Origin: Aurantiochytrium sp. KH105
Lineage: Eukaryota > Sar > Bigyra > Thraustochytrida > Thraustochytriidae
DNA: 64,000 nt
Reading direction: 5' to 3'
Assembly (NCBI GenBank): GCA_003116975.1
Contig: BGKB01000044.1
Span: 12,940-76,939, forward strand
The notes beneath the pieces were generated by a model. It ran no database searches, was not told the DNA's origin, and saw nothing but the letters and a program-made list of their open reading frames with translations. The position numbers and the translations under genes are program-made. Shown here one piece after another: positions 1-9,861 of the stretch (position 1 is its first letter; the number at the start of each line of letters is the position of its first letter).

Positions 1-999
1 AGGCACTTGCGAGCGCACTCGCGGAGCACAAGTCGCTGCATACGCTTAAGTAAGTCATTGTGATAAAGTGAAAGCAGAGTTCAGAGACCGAGAAGCAGAA
101 AGAGCTGACCACAACCTACGTATGCCCGCTCACATGTGTTGCAACGAAATGTACTCCATCGGCGCGATTTCGTTCATCTTTGCATCTCATGTTATGACGA
201 GCGCAGTCTTCGGAACAATGATATTGGCGTAGAGGGCGCCAAGGCGCTTGCGAACGCGCTCGCGAAGCACAAGTCGCTGCATACGCTTGAGTAAGTCATT
301 GCGACAAAGTGAAATCAGAGCCGAGAGCACGAGAAGCAGTAAGAGCTGACCACAACTCACGTACGCCCGCTCACATGTGTTGCAACGAAATGGATCCCTT
401 GGCGCTGTTTTCTTCATCTTTGCGTCTCATGTTATGACGAGCGCAGTCTTGAGCACAACAATATCAGCCACGAGGGCGCAGCGGCACTGGCAAACGCACT
501 CGCGGAGCACAAGTCGCTGCATACGCTTGAGTAAGTCATTGCGACAAAATGAAGGCAGAGTTCGGAGACCGAGAAGCAGCAAGAGCTGACCACAACTCAC
601 GTACGCCCGCTCCCATGTGTTGCAACGAAATGCAACTCTCGGCGCGATTTCGTTCATCTTGGCGATTCATGTCATGACGAGCGCAGACTTCAGTACAACG
701 ATATCGGCGACGAGGGCGCCACGTCGCTGGCGGGCGCAATCGCAAAGAACGATTCGCTGCATACGTTAGAGTAAGTCATTGCGACAGAGGGAAAGGAGCG
801 CCGAGCCCAAGAAGCAATACCGTCTGACCAGATTTCATGCACGCATGGATTGCGACGGATGGAACCCTTCGCGCGATTTCGTTCATCTTGGCGTCTCATG
901 CAATGTCGAGCGTAGTCTTCGTAACAACAATATCGGTGATAAGGGTGCCACGGCACTGGCAAACGCTCTCGTGAAGGACGAGTCGCTGCAAAAGCTAAA
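1..999 (+). repeat. Tandem LRR exon-intron units (240-bp period)
   Basis: Exon ends fall at 290, 530 and 770, so the period is exactly 240 bp: an 84-bp LRR exon plus a 156-bp intron. The first intron (50-206) is 157 bp, and the fourth (771-915) is shortened to 145 bp and more diverged. Introns 1-4 share their donor region (gtaagtcattg), a central block around gctgaccaca, and the block before the acceptor (gatttcgttcatctt). The repeat therefore arose by duplicating genomic exon-plus-intron units and not by duplicating spliced sequence. The fifth intron (1000-1058, 59 bp) is unrelated. Confidence 0.9.
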
Positions 1000-3900
1000 G
1001 TAAGTTACAAAGGAAGCCCAAACTCGTCAGCAACCTTCTTCTGACGTTCACATCACAGTATCGAGCTTGAGAATCCTGCTTTCGAAGCTGCTCTTGCTCG
1101 CGCTCAAGCATTGTACGAAAAGAGTTTGACACCGCTAATGCAGGCGTGCAAAAGTGGGGACATTTCAAGGGTAAGAAAGCTTGTGGCGGACGGAGAACGA
1201 ATCGACGCGCGTGATACTTTGGGCCAAACACCACTCTTCCACGCCTGCGGAGTCAAAGACGGAAAGAAGAGTCTCATTCTCGCGAAGATCCTTTTTGAGC
1301 ACAGCGCAGGCCTTTCAAACGAGCCGCTCGGGGTAAGAAGGTCACTTGCTCGTGCTTCTTGCAAGCATCACGAAGAGCTGTCTACCTTTCTTTCTTTCAT
1401 ACGCTTGCTACCGCTGGCTCATTTTACCACCAACGCACTGCGGGTAATGGTCGTCAAGCTCTTCGATCAAGGTGTGAGAACCTTGGAAGAAGCTCGCCAA
1501 CTTACTTCTGGTCGTCTTGAGCAAAGGGGGATATCACATGCGTCAGATCGCCGTGAGTTGCTCCTATTATTTGCGTTTTCTGGGCAAGCAGTCAATCTCG
1601 AAACACTTGCGGAAAAGGTTTATCTTGCACGGACAAAGCGCAGAGAAGGTAAGCCGACTCTTCACATGAGCCTGCGTGAGGTCTTTGCCAAGCAGCTCTC
1701 ACGCAAAGATCCGGTCGCATTTCTTGCAAGCTTTGACACGCAGCAAGTATGTCTTCGCGAGAAAGCGCAAGAGCTGGCTGCGCTCCAGAAGGCTGTCAAA
1801 ACAAATTTGGAAAAAGTGGCTGAACGGGATAAAATCCGACGCGACCTCGTAGAGGGTATTCGAATAGCTTTGTCGGGGGAGATCGAAGGTCAGCTGAAGA
1901 AAGTATCGACGGATACAGGAACAAAGGCCACTATAGACTCCTATCATGATCTGTGGAAGGATATTTTGAAAGATCCAATGGAGGTGAACGATGCTGTTGC
2001 ACCAGTGACCTTTGAACAAGTACAGGAAGCAACGCAAATCGCGCTGGAGGCCTTAGGAGCCTGGGAAACTCGTCACGACACGATCGCTGCGCGCAAGCAA
2101 AGCGAAGCAGCCATTGCTGCTTTGGACGAGAGGAAAAAGGACCTTGGTATTCAGACGACATCCATCATGGCGTTGAGACATCCCGAGAAGACAAAGGATA
2201 TCACGAAGGAGCTAGAAGAGGTGCAGGAAGCACTTGAGGCAGAGCATGACGCCTTGACGAGCGCCGATCCCATGGCAGACGCTCCAGTGGAAGAGACGCG
2301 ACGAGCGTTGGCCAGCGCAATATTATTTTACACTCGCACAGTGACAAACAAGGTCTCGCGCTTGCAAACAGCCGTAAAAGATCTCACAACACTCCTTGAT
2401 GACCACGTTCCCGGACTGACGCCGCCGGACACGTCCCGTATGAAAGAAATCATTCGTCGTAGTCGCCACGAGGACGAAGTCTCAGGCGCCTGTGAGGAAG
2501 GGCAATGCGATAATGTTCAAGACCAGGCCAAGATGGCAAATCTAAAAGGAGAGCTTGATGAGATTAGAAATCTTGACAAGCGAGACAGCGAGCTGCAACG
2601 GGAGCGCACGAGCCTTTTACGCCTTGCAGAAAAACACTATCCGGAGCTCCTACTGGATGAAAAATGGCTCAGAACGATAGGTATCATCAGAAATGCGCCC
2701 CCCGAGCTGTCCAGGCTGGGCATCTGTGACTGGTGCGTCATTTGCGACGACCTTCGCCCCATTAAAGAGGGTGTCTCCTGCGCCAATGGGCATTTTACAT
2801 GCCGAGAGTGCCTCAGCGGGTCAGTTCGCGCTGCAACTCAGCCAAATGCGCACGTTATGGTGCTCCGAGATGGAAGCATGTGCTGTGTCGTGCCAGACTG
2901 CAAGCTCGTCATCTCAGGACGAGCCATTGGACCCGTGGTTCCCGAACAGGACTTTCAAAACTTGATCGACATCGTGCGCAAGCATATTGAGCGAGATACC
3001 GCTGCCGAGCAAGAGCTTCAGCTTCAGCGTCGTCTTGATGCAGCGCTCCGGGAGCATGGAATAGACCCAATGATGATGCAGAATCACATTCGCACCATCC
3101 AAAATGAAGTCTTGAACATGGCGTGTCCGCGTTGTACGGCTGTTTTTGTAGACTTTGATGGCTGCTGCGCTCTCAAATGTAGCGCGTGCTCGTGTCAATT
3201 TTGCGCATGGTGCTTGGAGGATACAGGAGATAACTCAAGTGCTTGTCGTCAGCACGTGGCAAGGTGCGCGTCAAAGCCTGCTGGCCAACATCGTTTTTAT
3301 GGTCAAAAGCACGTTGTGGAGCAAGCATGGGCCCGAATTCGGGCACAGCGGCTCCGTCAGTACATGGTCGAACATTTTCAAGACGCTGTTCAACGCGCCA
3401 GTGTCGTGGAGAAGCTGCGCCCGCTTCTCACGCCAGATATTGTTGGTGAAGGCTTCAAGTTCGAAGATCACCACCCTCAGCATGGGGAAAATGATGGTCA
3501 TCGCCCTCAGCATGAAGAAAATGATGCCCCCCCCCTTCAGCATGGGGAAAATGATGGTCATCGCCCTCAGCATGAAGAAAATGATGCCCCCCCCCTTCAG
3601 CATGGGGAAAATGATGGTCATCGCCCTCAGCATGAAGAAAATGATGCCCCCCCCCTTCAGCATGGGGAAAATGATGGTCATCGCCCTCAGCATGAAGAAA
3701 ATGATGCCCCCCCCCTTCAGCATGGGAGAACCATTTTCCTGGCTGGTCGTTTTTTGATGATATCTCTCTTGATTGTGAGTGCTTACATTCTGTTTGAATT
3801 TGTTCGCCAAAATGGAGACCCGAACGCCTGGAAAGCGGAGATGACGCTGCGCCTTCACAGCATTACCAATATGATGACCTCGGATTTGCAAAGCGCCCGT

Positions 3901-4014
3901 CAGCTCTCGCACAAACCGGCTATCAGCCCTTCTAATAGGGGACCAGACAGACGCAGCTCTGTAGACTCTTTCGTGGAACGCATCTATGCCTGGTTCTCGA
4001 CGAACTTCACATGA
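1..4014 (+). CDS. LRR-ankyrin-RING/IBR (RBR-like) E3 ubiquitin ligase with C-terminal membrane segment, 5' partial
   Basis: Spliced gene entering from the left edge. Exons read as 1-49, 207-290, 447-530, 687-770, 916-999 and 1059-4014, all joined by phase-2 GT-AG introns with GTAAGT donors. Exons 2-5 are each 84 bp and encode one 28-residue ribonuclease-inhibitor-type LRR. The last exon holds an ankyrin-like stretch (LTPLMQACKSGD, QTPLFHACG), a long helical region and a RING-like cysteine cluster (CDWCVIC, CANGHFTCREC) near 2728-2830. A second cluster (CPRC, DGCCALKC, FCAWC) lies near 3120-3215 and resembles RBR RING2, with a candidate catalytic Cys after DG. A four-copy 20-residue repeat and a hydrophobic segment (about 3740-3800) precede the C-terminus. 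Likely role, by family: ubiquitin transfer by a membrane-anchored ligase with LRR/ankyrin recognition. The N-terminus lies outside the window, and small unrecognised introns in the long exon cannot be excluded. Confidence 0.78.
3481..3720 (+). repeat. Perfect 60-bp coding minisatellite, four copies
   Basis: Four consecutive identical 60-bp units encode a 20-residue repeat made of two related halves (HGENDGHRPQ and HEENDAPPLQ). Each unit carries a run of nine C. The sequence is in frame within the RING/IBR gene, between the second zinc-binding cluster and the membrane segment, and so would act as a hydrophilic linker. The unit length is a multiple of three and copies are identical, which suggests recent expansion or homogenisation. 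It also keeps other frames open, producing long spurious ORFs on both strands. Confidence 0.95.
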
Positions 4015-4194
4015 GAGCGTTTCAACGAGCCGTCCATCGTCTCTCTGGACCACTTCTTAATGGCCCGTACGTAGAGATCGCGCCAATGTACAGATCTTCC
4101 ACCGGGTTCATGGTATCAGACGCTCATTCCGAAAACGAAACATTTCTAAACCTTTTCTATCACAAAATTTTCGCAAGGGGAGATGCTATCCTGG

Positions 4195-4400
4195 CCAGCG
4201 CATCGACCATGCATGTGGGGAACTTCTCGCTGATTTCCCTCTTGTTTGTGCATTTCTTGCCTTCACAACCAAACTGGGGACACGAACGCGTGGGAAGTGG
4301 AGTCGTCGCTGCGCCTTTGAAATTATTACAATATTATGACGTAGGTTTCGAGCAGCGCTTGCCCGATCGTGATGACGTTGATTTTGAGCATGCGGCGCAG
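4195..4400 (+). pseudogene. Decayed partial copy of the 3' end of the LRR-ankyrin-RBR gene
   Basis: This stretch aligns with the membrane-segment and tail coding region of the upstream gene (about 3735-3900). Matching blocks include the run around atttccctcttg versus atatctctcttg, the run around ggggacacgaacgcgtggga versus ggagacccgaacgcctggaa, then gtcgctgcgcctt versus gacgctgcgcctt. Identity looks like roughly 70% by eye over about 90 bp, with small indels. Reading frame is not preserved throughout. A short ORF (4011-4436) crosses it but is probably incidental. It is most simply the remnant of a tandem duplication of the gene or its last part. Confidence 0.7.
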
Positions 4401-5296
4401 TTTCTCGCTGAAGGCCCACGACTCGACAAGGACTGATGAGCGAACGAGATGTTTCCGTCCGTTACCGCGTTGGGATTCGCCGAGAACTTGTATCGTAAAG
4501 AGCGCGAATGTTTATGCTCGATCCGATCGGAACTGAGCCTACGTTTCGCCAATGCAGAGCTATGCAGCAAAGATTGCGAGTAAGCCTCGTAGTGCGGACC
4601 GCAAAGGGAACGAGAAGGAGCGCCGCTTGGTGCAACCGAGCAGGGGTCGCTTTTCGTTGGAGCAGTTTGTTCTGTACTGCCCACCTTTTGGTCTTCATGT
4701 TCGAAAGTGATGGATCATGATGCAGGGTGCCATGCAGCAGCTCTTTTCGGGCACGCGTGAGCGCCGGAGGCCTTTAGGTCAGCGCCGGCAAGGCCAGCGC
4801 GTTAAAGCGCGAGCATCCTTCTGGCCCGACAACGTGGCCTACCCCTCGCGCTTGCGAGCTACACGGAGCACGCGATGGCGCGTAGTCAGACAGACAGAGC
4901 AAGATAGAGGGGCGGCGACCAGACAGCTGCCCGCCCGTCCGCTCGGCGAATCACAGTCCGCGCAAGCGCAGCTTCGGCAAGGCAATAGCTCCGTTGGGCA
5001 CAACAACTTGGAGATGACTCGATTCTTGTGGGTAGAAGACTGACCATCGTGTGCATCAAGTAACGGACCACGTTGCATATCATCCGTGGTACAAGGGGGT
5101 GTTGAGCACAGGCTTCCTGCACAAGAAATCATGGCCAGCTCCTGTGTATGCATCCGCGCGGTGCTTCGATAAGCAAGGCGGCGGCGGGGGGCACAGGTGG
5201 AAAGCTTAAAATTGCTCTTTTTCTTTTCATGCATTTGCAATCGTTCCTCGTCCCGTTTGAATAATAAAAAAAACGAAAAATATGAGTCGTCGATGT
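4401..5296. other. Intergenic, no supported gene
   Basis: Short ORFs on both strands lack recognisable motifs. The region lies between the RBR-gene relic and the 3' end of the P450 gene. I see no RNA gene or mobile element. Confidence 0.5.
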
Positions 5297-6937
5297 CTAT
5301 GTGCGCGCGACGGGACGAAGGTGAATGGGGCACGGGTTGAGCGTCATCCAGACAATCGGGTCTTCTTGAAAGTCTTCGCCTGGATGATGTTCAAAGTCGA
5401 AGCGTTGGAGAAGCTTGATGAGCGTGAGCTTGAGCTCAAGGTTGGCAGCAAGACTCCTGCCGACACAGTTGCGGGCGCCGAGACTAAACGGGAGAAAGGC
5501 GTAATGACGGCCGAGGACTGCAACTTCGGTCTTGAGGGGCAAGCTGTCCTTTTCCAATCGCTCGAGCCAGCGCTCAGGCAGAAACTCGTTGGGACGGTCA
5601 TACAGCGCCGGATCGCGCTGCGTCAGGTTGGGGAAAACGACCACCTGGCAGCCTTTGGGGATGACGTGGTCGCCGATGCGCACGTCTTCGACGGGTTCTC
5701 GCGTGAAAGCTGCGGGCGGGTGGAGCCGCATCACTTCGATGAGGACGGCGTCCATGAAAGGCAGAGCCTGAAGGGCCTCAAAGCTCGGATTAACGCTGCG
5801 GTCCGTGCCCAGCACCGCTTCGAACTCTCGACGGAGCCGTCTTACATGGGCAGGATCGCTTGCCGCGAGCTGGTAGAGTGTCATCGTGAGGACGTTGGCG
5901 GTCGTGTCGTGACCGGCAAAGAGCATCGTCTGAATGTTGTCCACGATTTGCTGCTGTGAGAGCTTGCGCTCGGTGCCCGGGACCGAGGTAGCGAGCATAA
6001 CATCAAGGAGGTCTTTGGGGGCGGCGCTTTCTTCGCTCGCGACCTTGCGCGAGTTGACAATGGCACGCACGTGACCATCCAAAGTGGCCATGGCGCGATC
6101 GAATTCCTTGTTGATGGGCAACGGGGCCCACGTCAGGTACTTGAGCGGTGGCATTGTGGTGCGATAGTTGAGTGTGCTGAGAATGGTTTGGAAACAGCTG
6201 TACAAGGGGGCGTCGGCCGAGGTGGGTGCGCGCACGCTGCCAAAGTCGTACGAAAAGGCGAACTTGCCCAGCACGTCCATTGTGAGCTTGAGCGTTTCCT
6301 CCGAGGCCTCAAAGGTCGTGCCTGCGTCTGCAACGCCCTGCAATTTGTCGACGAACTGCTGTACGGACTCGGTGGCGGCTCCTAGCGCGTTGCGTAGGAG
6401 GTCGTCGTGGAACCCGTGCTCAAGGATGAGTCGCTGGTCGTGCCACTCGGGGCCAGAGGTAGCGAGCACGCTTCGTCCGATGAGCGGCTTGCTCACCTTG
6501 TAGGCCTCGCCTTTGAGGAACTTGTCAAGATTCTTTTTCGACAAAAGCTCGCGGACCTCATCGGCGCCATGGACAACCACGGTGCAGGCCACATTCGGCA
6601 CATTGCGCGCAATCGTGGAGTTGAGTCGCCACATGGCGAGTATGCCCTTTTTGCGAAGCCCTGGGTCGCGCTCGAGTCGTCGCCGCAGCGCGCCCAAGAT
6701 CTTGGTGCGGATGCTGTCAAGGGAGACGGGCAAGCCTTGCAGGAACTCTTCCGAGGTCGCCCAGCCAAAAAGACGGCCCTCGCGCGTAGGATCCGAGCCC
6801 AGGCTTGGGAGCGCGAGCAGCATGCGATGCGTGCGCACCACCTGCTTCCAGTACGCCAGGGCGCGGAGGACCACGAAGGCCGCGGCGCAGGCGAAGGCCG
6901 TTTTCCGCACCGCCGCGGTCAGCGTCGCGGTCGCCAT
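5297..6937 (-). CDS. Cytochrome P450 monooxygenase
   Basis: 546 residues, intronless. It would insert one oxygen atom into an organic substrate, with electrons from a P450 reductase, at the endoplasmic reticulum. An N-terminal hydrophobic segment (about residues 10-28) fits a membrane anchor. Visible motifs in order are the I-helix AGHDTT, the K-helix EVMR (ExxR), the PERW meander and the heme loop FSLGARNCVG with the ligand Cys near residue 491. The start at 6937 was chosen because it immediately precedes the hydrophobic anchor and has a good context (ACGATGG). The frame stays open another 94 codons upstream but is low-complexity Arg/Glu there. The gene is divergent from the serine dehydratase. 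The substrate and CYP family cannot be read from sequence alone. Confidence 0.93.
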   Translation of the reverse strand: MATATLTAAVRKTAFACAAAFVVLRALAYWKQVVRTHRMLLALPSLGSDPTREGRLFGWATSEEFLQGLPVSLDSIRTKILGALRRRLERDPGLRKKGILAMWRLNSTIARNVPNVACTVVVHGADEVRELLSKKNLDKFLKGEAYKVSKPLIGRSVLATSGPEWHDQRLILEHGFHDDLLRNALGAATESVQQFVDKLQGVADAGTTFEASEETLKLTMDVLGKFAFSYDFGSVRAPTSADAPLYSCFQTILSTLNYRTTMPPLKYLTWAPLPINKEFDRAMATLDGHVRAIVNSRKVASEESAAPKDLLDVMLATSVPGTERKLSQQQIVDNIQTMLFAGHDTTANVLTMTLYQLAASDPAHVRRLRREFEAVLGTDRSVNPSFEALQALPFMDAVLIEVMRLHPPAAFTREPVEDVRIGDHVIPKGCQVVVFPNLTQRDPALYDRPNEFLPERWLERLEKDSLPLKTEVAVLGRHYAFLPFSLGARNCVGRSLAANLELKLTLIKLLQRFDFEHHPGEDFQEDPIVWMTLNPCPIHLRPVART

Positions 6938-8304
6938 CGTGCAGTGCTCTCCAAGATCTTTCCGCGTCACTCTCTCGCCCTCGCCCTCGCCCTCGCGCCC
7001 GCGTTCGCGTTCGCGTTCGCGCTCTGCCTGCCCGAGGCCGTCGCTCCAGTCTGCTCGCTCGGCGCCTTCTCTGCCCGAGCAGTCCGGAATCCGCGGCGCG
7101 TCCCGTCGCCAGATCGCGACCCGGCCCCGTTTTGCGTTGCGCAGATATCGAGTCCGCCCCCTCGACAACTTGAGACTCTGTTCAAGGACGACCGGGACTT
7201 GCAGTCGCAGACGACGCACTTGGTTGAAGCAGTGCAGATGGCAAAAGAAAGAAGAAAGAAGGAAGAAGAAGAAGAGGAGGCTCTGCCTCCGACCAGCAGC
7301 AGCAGCAGCAGCTGCAGCAGTGGCAGCTACCAGCGAGGCCGTCCCTCATCAGATCGCGTCACAATGACTCCACGGCCACACCAGCGTCCGATTCGTCCCA
7401 CCGTTGTGCCCTCGCATAGCGCTCGCTCGCGGGCGACCGCACTGAAAGACACCACTCCCCCAAAAAAACCAAGGCGTCCAGCAGCCAGCCAGCTGCTGCT
7501 TGCCACTGCGCTCCAAATCGGGTTGCGCAGAGCGCGGCGTTTCCCGCCCGCCGCTCCCCGGCGCCTGCCTCCGGGAACGCGCGGGAACGCAGCTTCCCGC
7601 GCAGCGCAGAACCGGGCGTTCTGCAGCTGCAGCCATGGCAGCTGCAGCTAGCTCTCTCTCTCCCGCCCGCCCGCGCCAGGCAGCTCGCTAGCTAGCTGCA
7701 GCCAGCTGGCCGCACGCGCCTGCTCCAGCGGCAGCGGCATCCCGCGCGCGACTTCGTGGCCGCCCTCGCGCGAAGCCCGCGCCCGCGCCCGCGCCCGCTC
7801 CTCCTCGGCGGCGCATGGTCCGGGTTCGTCGCCGGATCTCGACAGGACAGCGGCAGGCGGGCGTGCCTTCTTCTCCCTCTCGCCGCGGCCTCGAGCGCGC
7901 AGCGGCCGACGGAGCGGAGCGGAGCGGAGCCGAGCAGGCAGGGCCGGGCCGCGAGCGCCCTTTCTCCGCCGCCGCCGCCGCGCCCGGAAAGGCAGCTAGC
8001 TGGCTGGCTAGCTAGCTAGCTGTGGCTAGGTGGCGCCAGAAGCAGAGGCGAGGTCCCCGAGGAGGGAAAGAAAGGGCACAAGGAAAGAAGGAGAGAGGAG
8101 GAAAGAAGAACGGCGGCGCCAAGACGAACTTCACGGCACGTCGCCTGCGGCAGACCCGGCAGACAGACAGACAGACAGACAGTCCCCAGCAGATCTCCAT
8201 CCTAGGGCAGCGGGCCGAGGCATCGACAGCGCGCAGGGCAAGGCAGAGTCGACAGCAGCAGCGAGAGCAAGAGCAGCAGCAGCAGGAGCGAGAGCGAGAG
8301 AACG
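6938..8304. other. GC-rich divergent intergenic region between P450 and serine dehydratase
   Basis: No supported gene. It holds simple repeats: CAG/CTG-type runs near 7290-7330, GCTAG-type runs near 7998-8026 and (CAGA)n near 8160-8182. It presumably contains both promoters and 5' leaders. Long ORFs crossing it are compositional. Confidence 0.55.
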
Positions 8305-9861
8305 ATGCTGGCCAAACAGTCCCTTCGGGCCCTGGGCCGGCGCGCAGGTGTGGTGAGCCTGGCGACGCGAGGCGTGACAACGTCGACCTTCGAGCTCTTC
8401 AAGATCGGCGTCGGCCCATCGTCCTCGCACACGGTGGGACCCATGAAGGCGTGCAACGACTTCGTCGACCGTCTCCGCGAGGAAAACCTCCTCGACGCCA
8501 CGGACCGCGTCGAGATCGAACTCTTCGGCTCCCTCTCGCTTACCGGCAAGGGCCACGCCACCGACCAGGCTTGCCTTCTCGGCCTCTCCGGCATGGCCCC
8601 GGACAAGGTCGAGGACGCCGTCGGCGTCCTCCACGCCATCTCGCGGGACCGCGTGCTCAAGCTTGGCGGCGAAAAGTTCATCTCCTTCGAAGAGCGCGAA
8701 CAGCTCCACTGGAGCTTTGAGCGCAAAAAGGAGCACTCCAACGCCATGACCGTGCGCGCGCTCGGCGATGGCGGCAAGACCACCCTTCTCGAGGAAACCT
8801 ACTTTAGCATCGGCGGCGGCTTCATTCGCACCATGCAGGAGATGCACGCCTCCAAGGAGGACCTCAAGGAGGAAAAGGAGGCCAACCAGCTCGACCTTCA
8901 CTTCAAGAACATGAAGGAGCTTCTCAACATTTGCGCCACCAAGCAAATGGACATTGCCGAGGTCATGCGTCACAACGAACGCCACAAGGGATTCTCCGAC
9001 GAGGAGATCAACGAGCGTCTCGACCGCATCTGGGGCGTCATGAACGGCTGCGTCGAGCGCGGACTCAACAGCACCGAGCCCGTGCTCCCTGGCCGCCTCG
9101 AGGTCAAGCGTCGCGCACCCAAGCTTTTCCAAAAGGAAAAGCGCTTCGCGCGCAGCAACTCCTTGGGCGCTGAAAACGATTCCTCCATGCCCCTGCTCAA
9201 CGGCATGTCCAAGCTCTCCATGTACGCCATTGCCGTCAACGAGGAAAACGCTGGCGGATGGTCGCAAATCGTTACCGCGCCCACCAACGGCGCGAGCGGC
9301 ATCATTCCCGCTTGCATCAAGCACCTTCTCGTCGATCTCCTCAACCCGCGCACCGTCCGTCAGCTCCCGAACCTCTACCCGACGTACGAGGATGCCATGA
9401 TCGAGGCGCCCCGTCGCTTCCTCCTCACGGCTGCTGCCATTGGCGCGCTTTTCAAGCAAAACGCATCCATTTCGGGTGCCGAGGCTGGCTGCCAGGGCGA
9501 GGTTGGTGTGGCGAGCTCCATGGCTGCAGGCGGTCTCGCCGCCTGCCTGGGCGGCTCTCCGGGCCAGGTAGAGAATGCCGCCGAAATTGCCATGGAGCAT
9601 TCGCTCGGTCTCACGTGCGACCCCATTGATGGTCTCGTGCAGATCCCTTGCATTGAGCGCAATGCCATGGGTGCCACCAAGGCCATGAACGCAGCTGCTC
9701 TTGCCATCGTCTCGGCCGAGGAGACTCACCACATCTCCTTTGACACCGTCGTCGAGGTCATGCGTCAGATCGGAAACGACATGAAGGAGGAGTACAAGGA
9801 GACCGCTCTTGGTGGCCTTGCTCTCGCCAACAAGATTACGCGCTCCTCGCCGGCCTGCTAG
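8305..9861 (+). CDS. L-serine dehydratase, bacterial-type [4Fe-4S], single-chain, probably mitochondrial
   Basis: 518 residues, intronless. It converts L-serine to pyruvate and ammonia using a labile [4Fe-4S] cluster instead of pyridoxal phosphate. After an Arg/Ser/Thr-rich N-terminus (about 25 residues, presequence-like) comes FELFKIGVGPSSSHTVGP, the hallmark start of the SdaA beta domain. The C-terminal half holds GAEAGCQGEVG, LTCDP and IPCIERN. The three cysteines are spaced C-x41-C-x10-C, as in bacterial single-chain enzymes. The protein ends in Cys, matching the known 'tail-in-mouth' arrangement in which the C-terminal Cys completes the cluster at rest. The start at 8305 gives the presequence. 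A bacterial origin of the family in this lineage is likely but needs a tree. Confidence 0.95.
   Translation: MLAKQSLRALGRRAGVVSLATRGVTTSTFELFKIGVGPSSSHTVGPMKACNDFVDRLREENLLDATDRVEIELFGSLSLTGKGHATDQACLLGLSGMAPDKVEDAVGVLHAISRDRVLKLGGEKFISFEEREQLHWSFERKKEHSNAMTVRALGDGGKTTLLEETYFSIGGGFIRTMQEMHASKEDLKEEKEANQLDLHFKNMKELLNICATKQMDIAEVMRHNERHKGFSDEEINERLDRIWGVMNGCVERGLNSTEPVLPGRLEVKRRAPKLFQKEKRFARSNSLGAENDSSMPLLNGMSKLSMYAIAVNEENAGGWSQIVTAPTNGASGIIPACIKHLLVDLLNPRTVRQLPNLYPTYEDAMIEAPRRFLLTAAAIGALFKQNASISGAEAGCQGEVGVASSMAAGGLAACLGGSPGQVENAAEIAMEHSLGLTCDPIDGLVQIPCIERNAMGATKAMNAAALAIVSAEETHHISFDTVVEVMRQIGNDMKEEYKETALGGLALANKITRSSPAC

Noticed and set aside
1-999. Regularly spaced repeats as a CRISPR-like array
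   Set aside because: Repeats are 84-bp coding exons with splice sites and related introns; the organism is eukaryotic.
1333-1365. GTAAG...CAAG stretch in the long RBR exon as a possible intron
   Set aside because: Only 33 nt and in frame. Too short compared with the other introns and not needed to keep the frame open.
3271-4053. 260-codon minus-strand ORF
   Set aside because: Opposite the RBR gene; length created by the 60-bp repeat staying open in other frames.
4011-4436. 141-codon ORF after the RBR gene as an independent gene
   Set aside because: Much of it overlaps the decayed copy of the RBR 3' end. No domain or start context supports it.
6407-7651. 414-codon plus-strand ORF across the P450 5' half
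   Set aside because: Antisense of clear P450 coding sequence, then Arg/Pro/Ser-rich GC-driven frame. No motif.
8131-9732. 533-codon minus-strand ORF
   Set aside because: Exact antisense shadow of the serine dehydratase, produced by its third-position GC bias.
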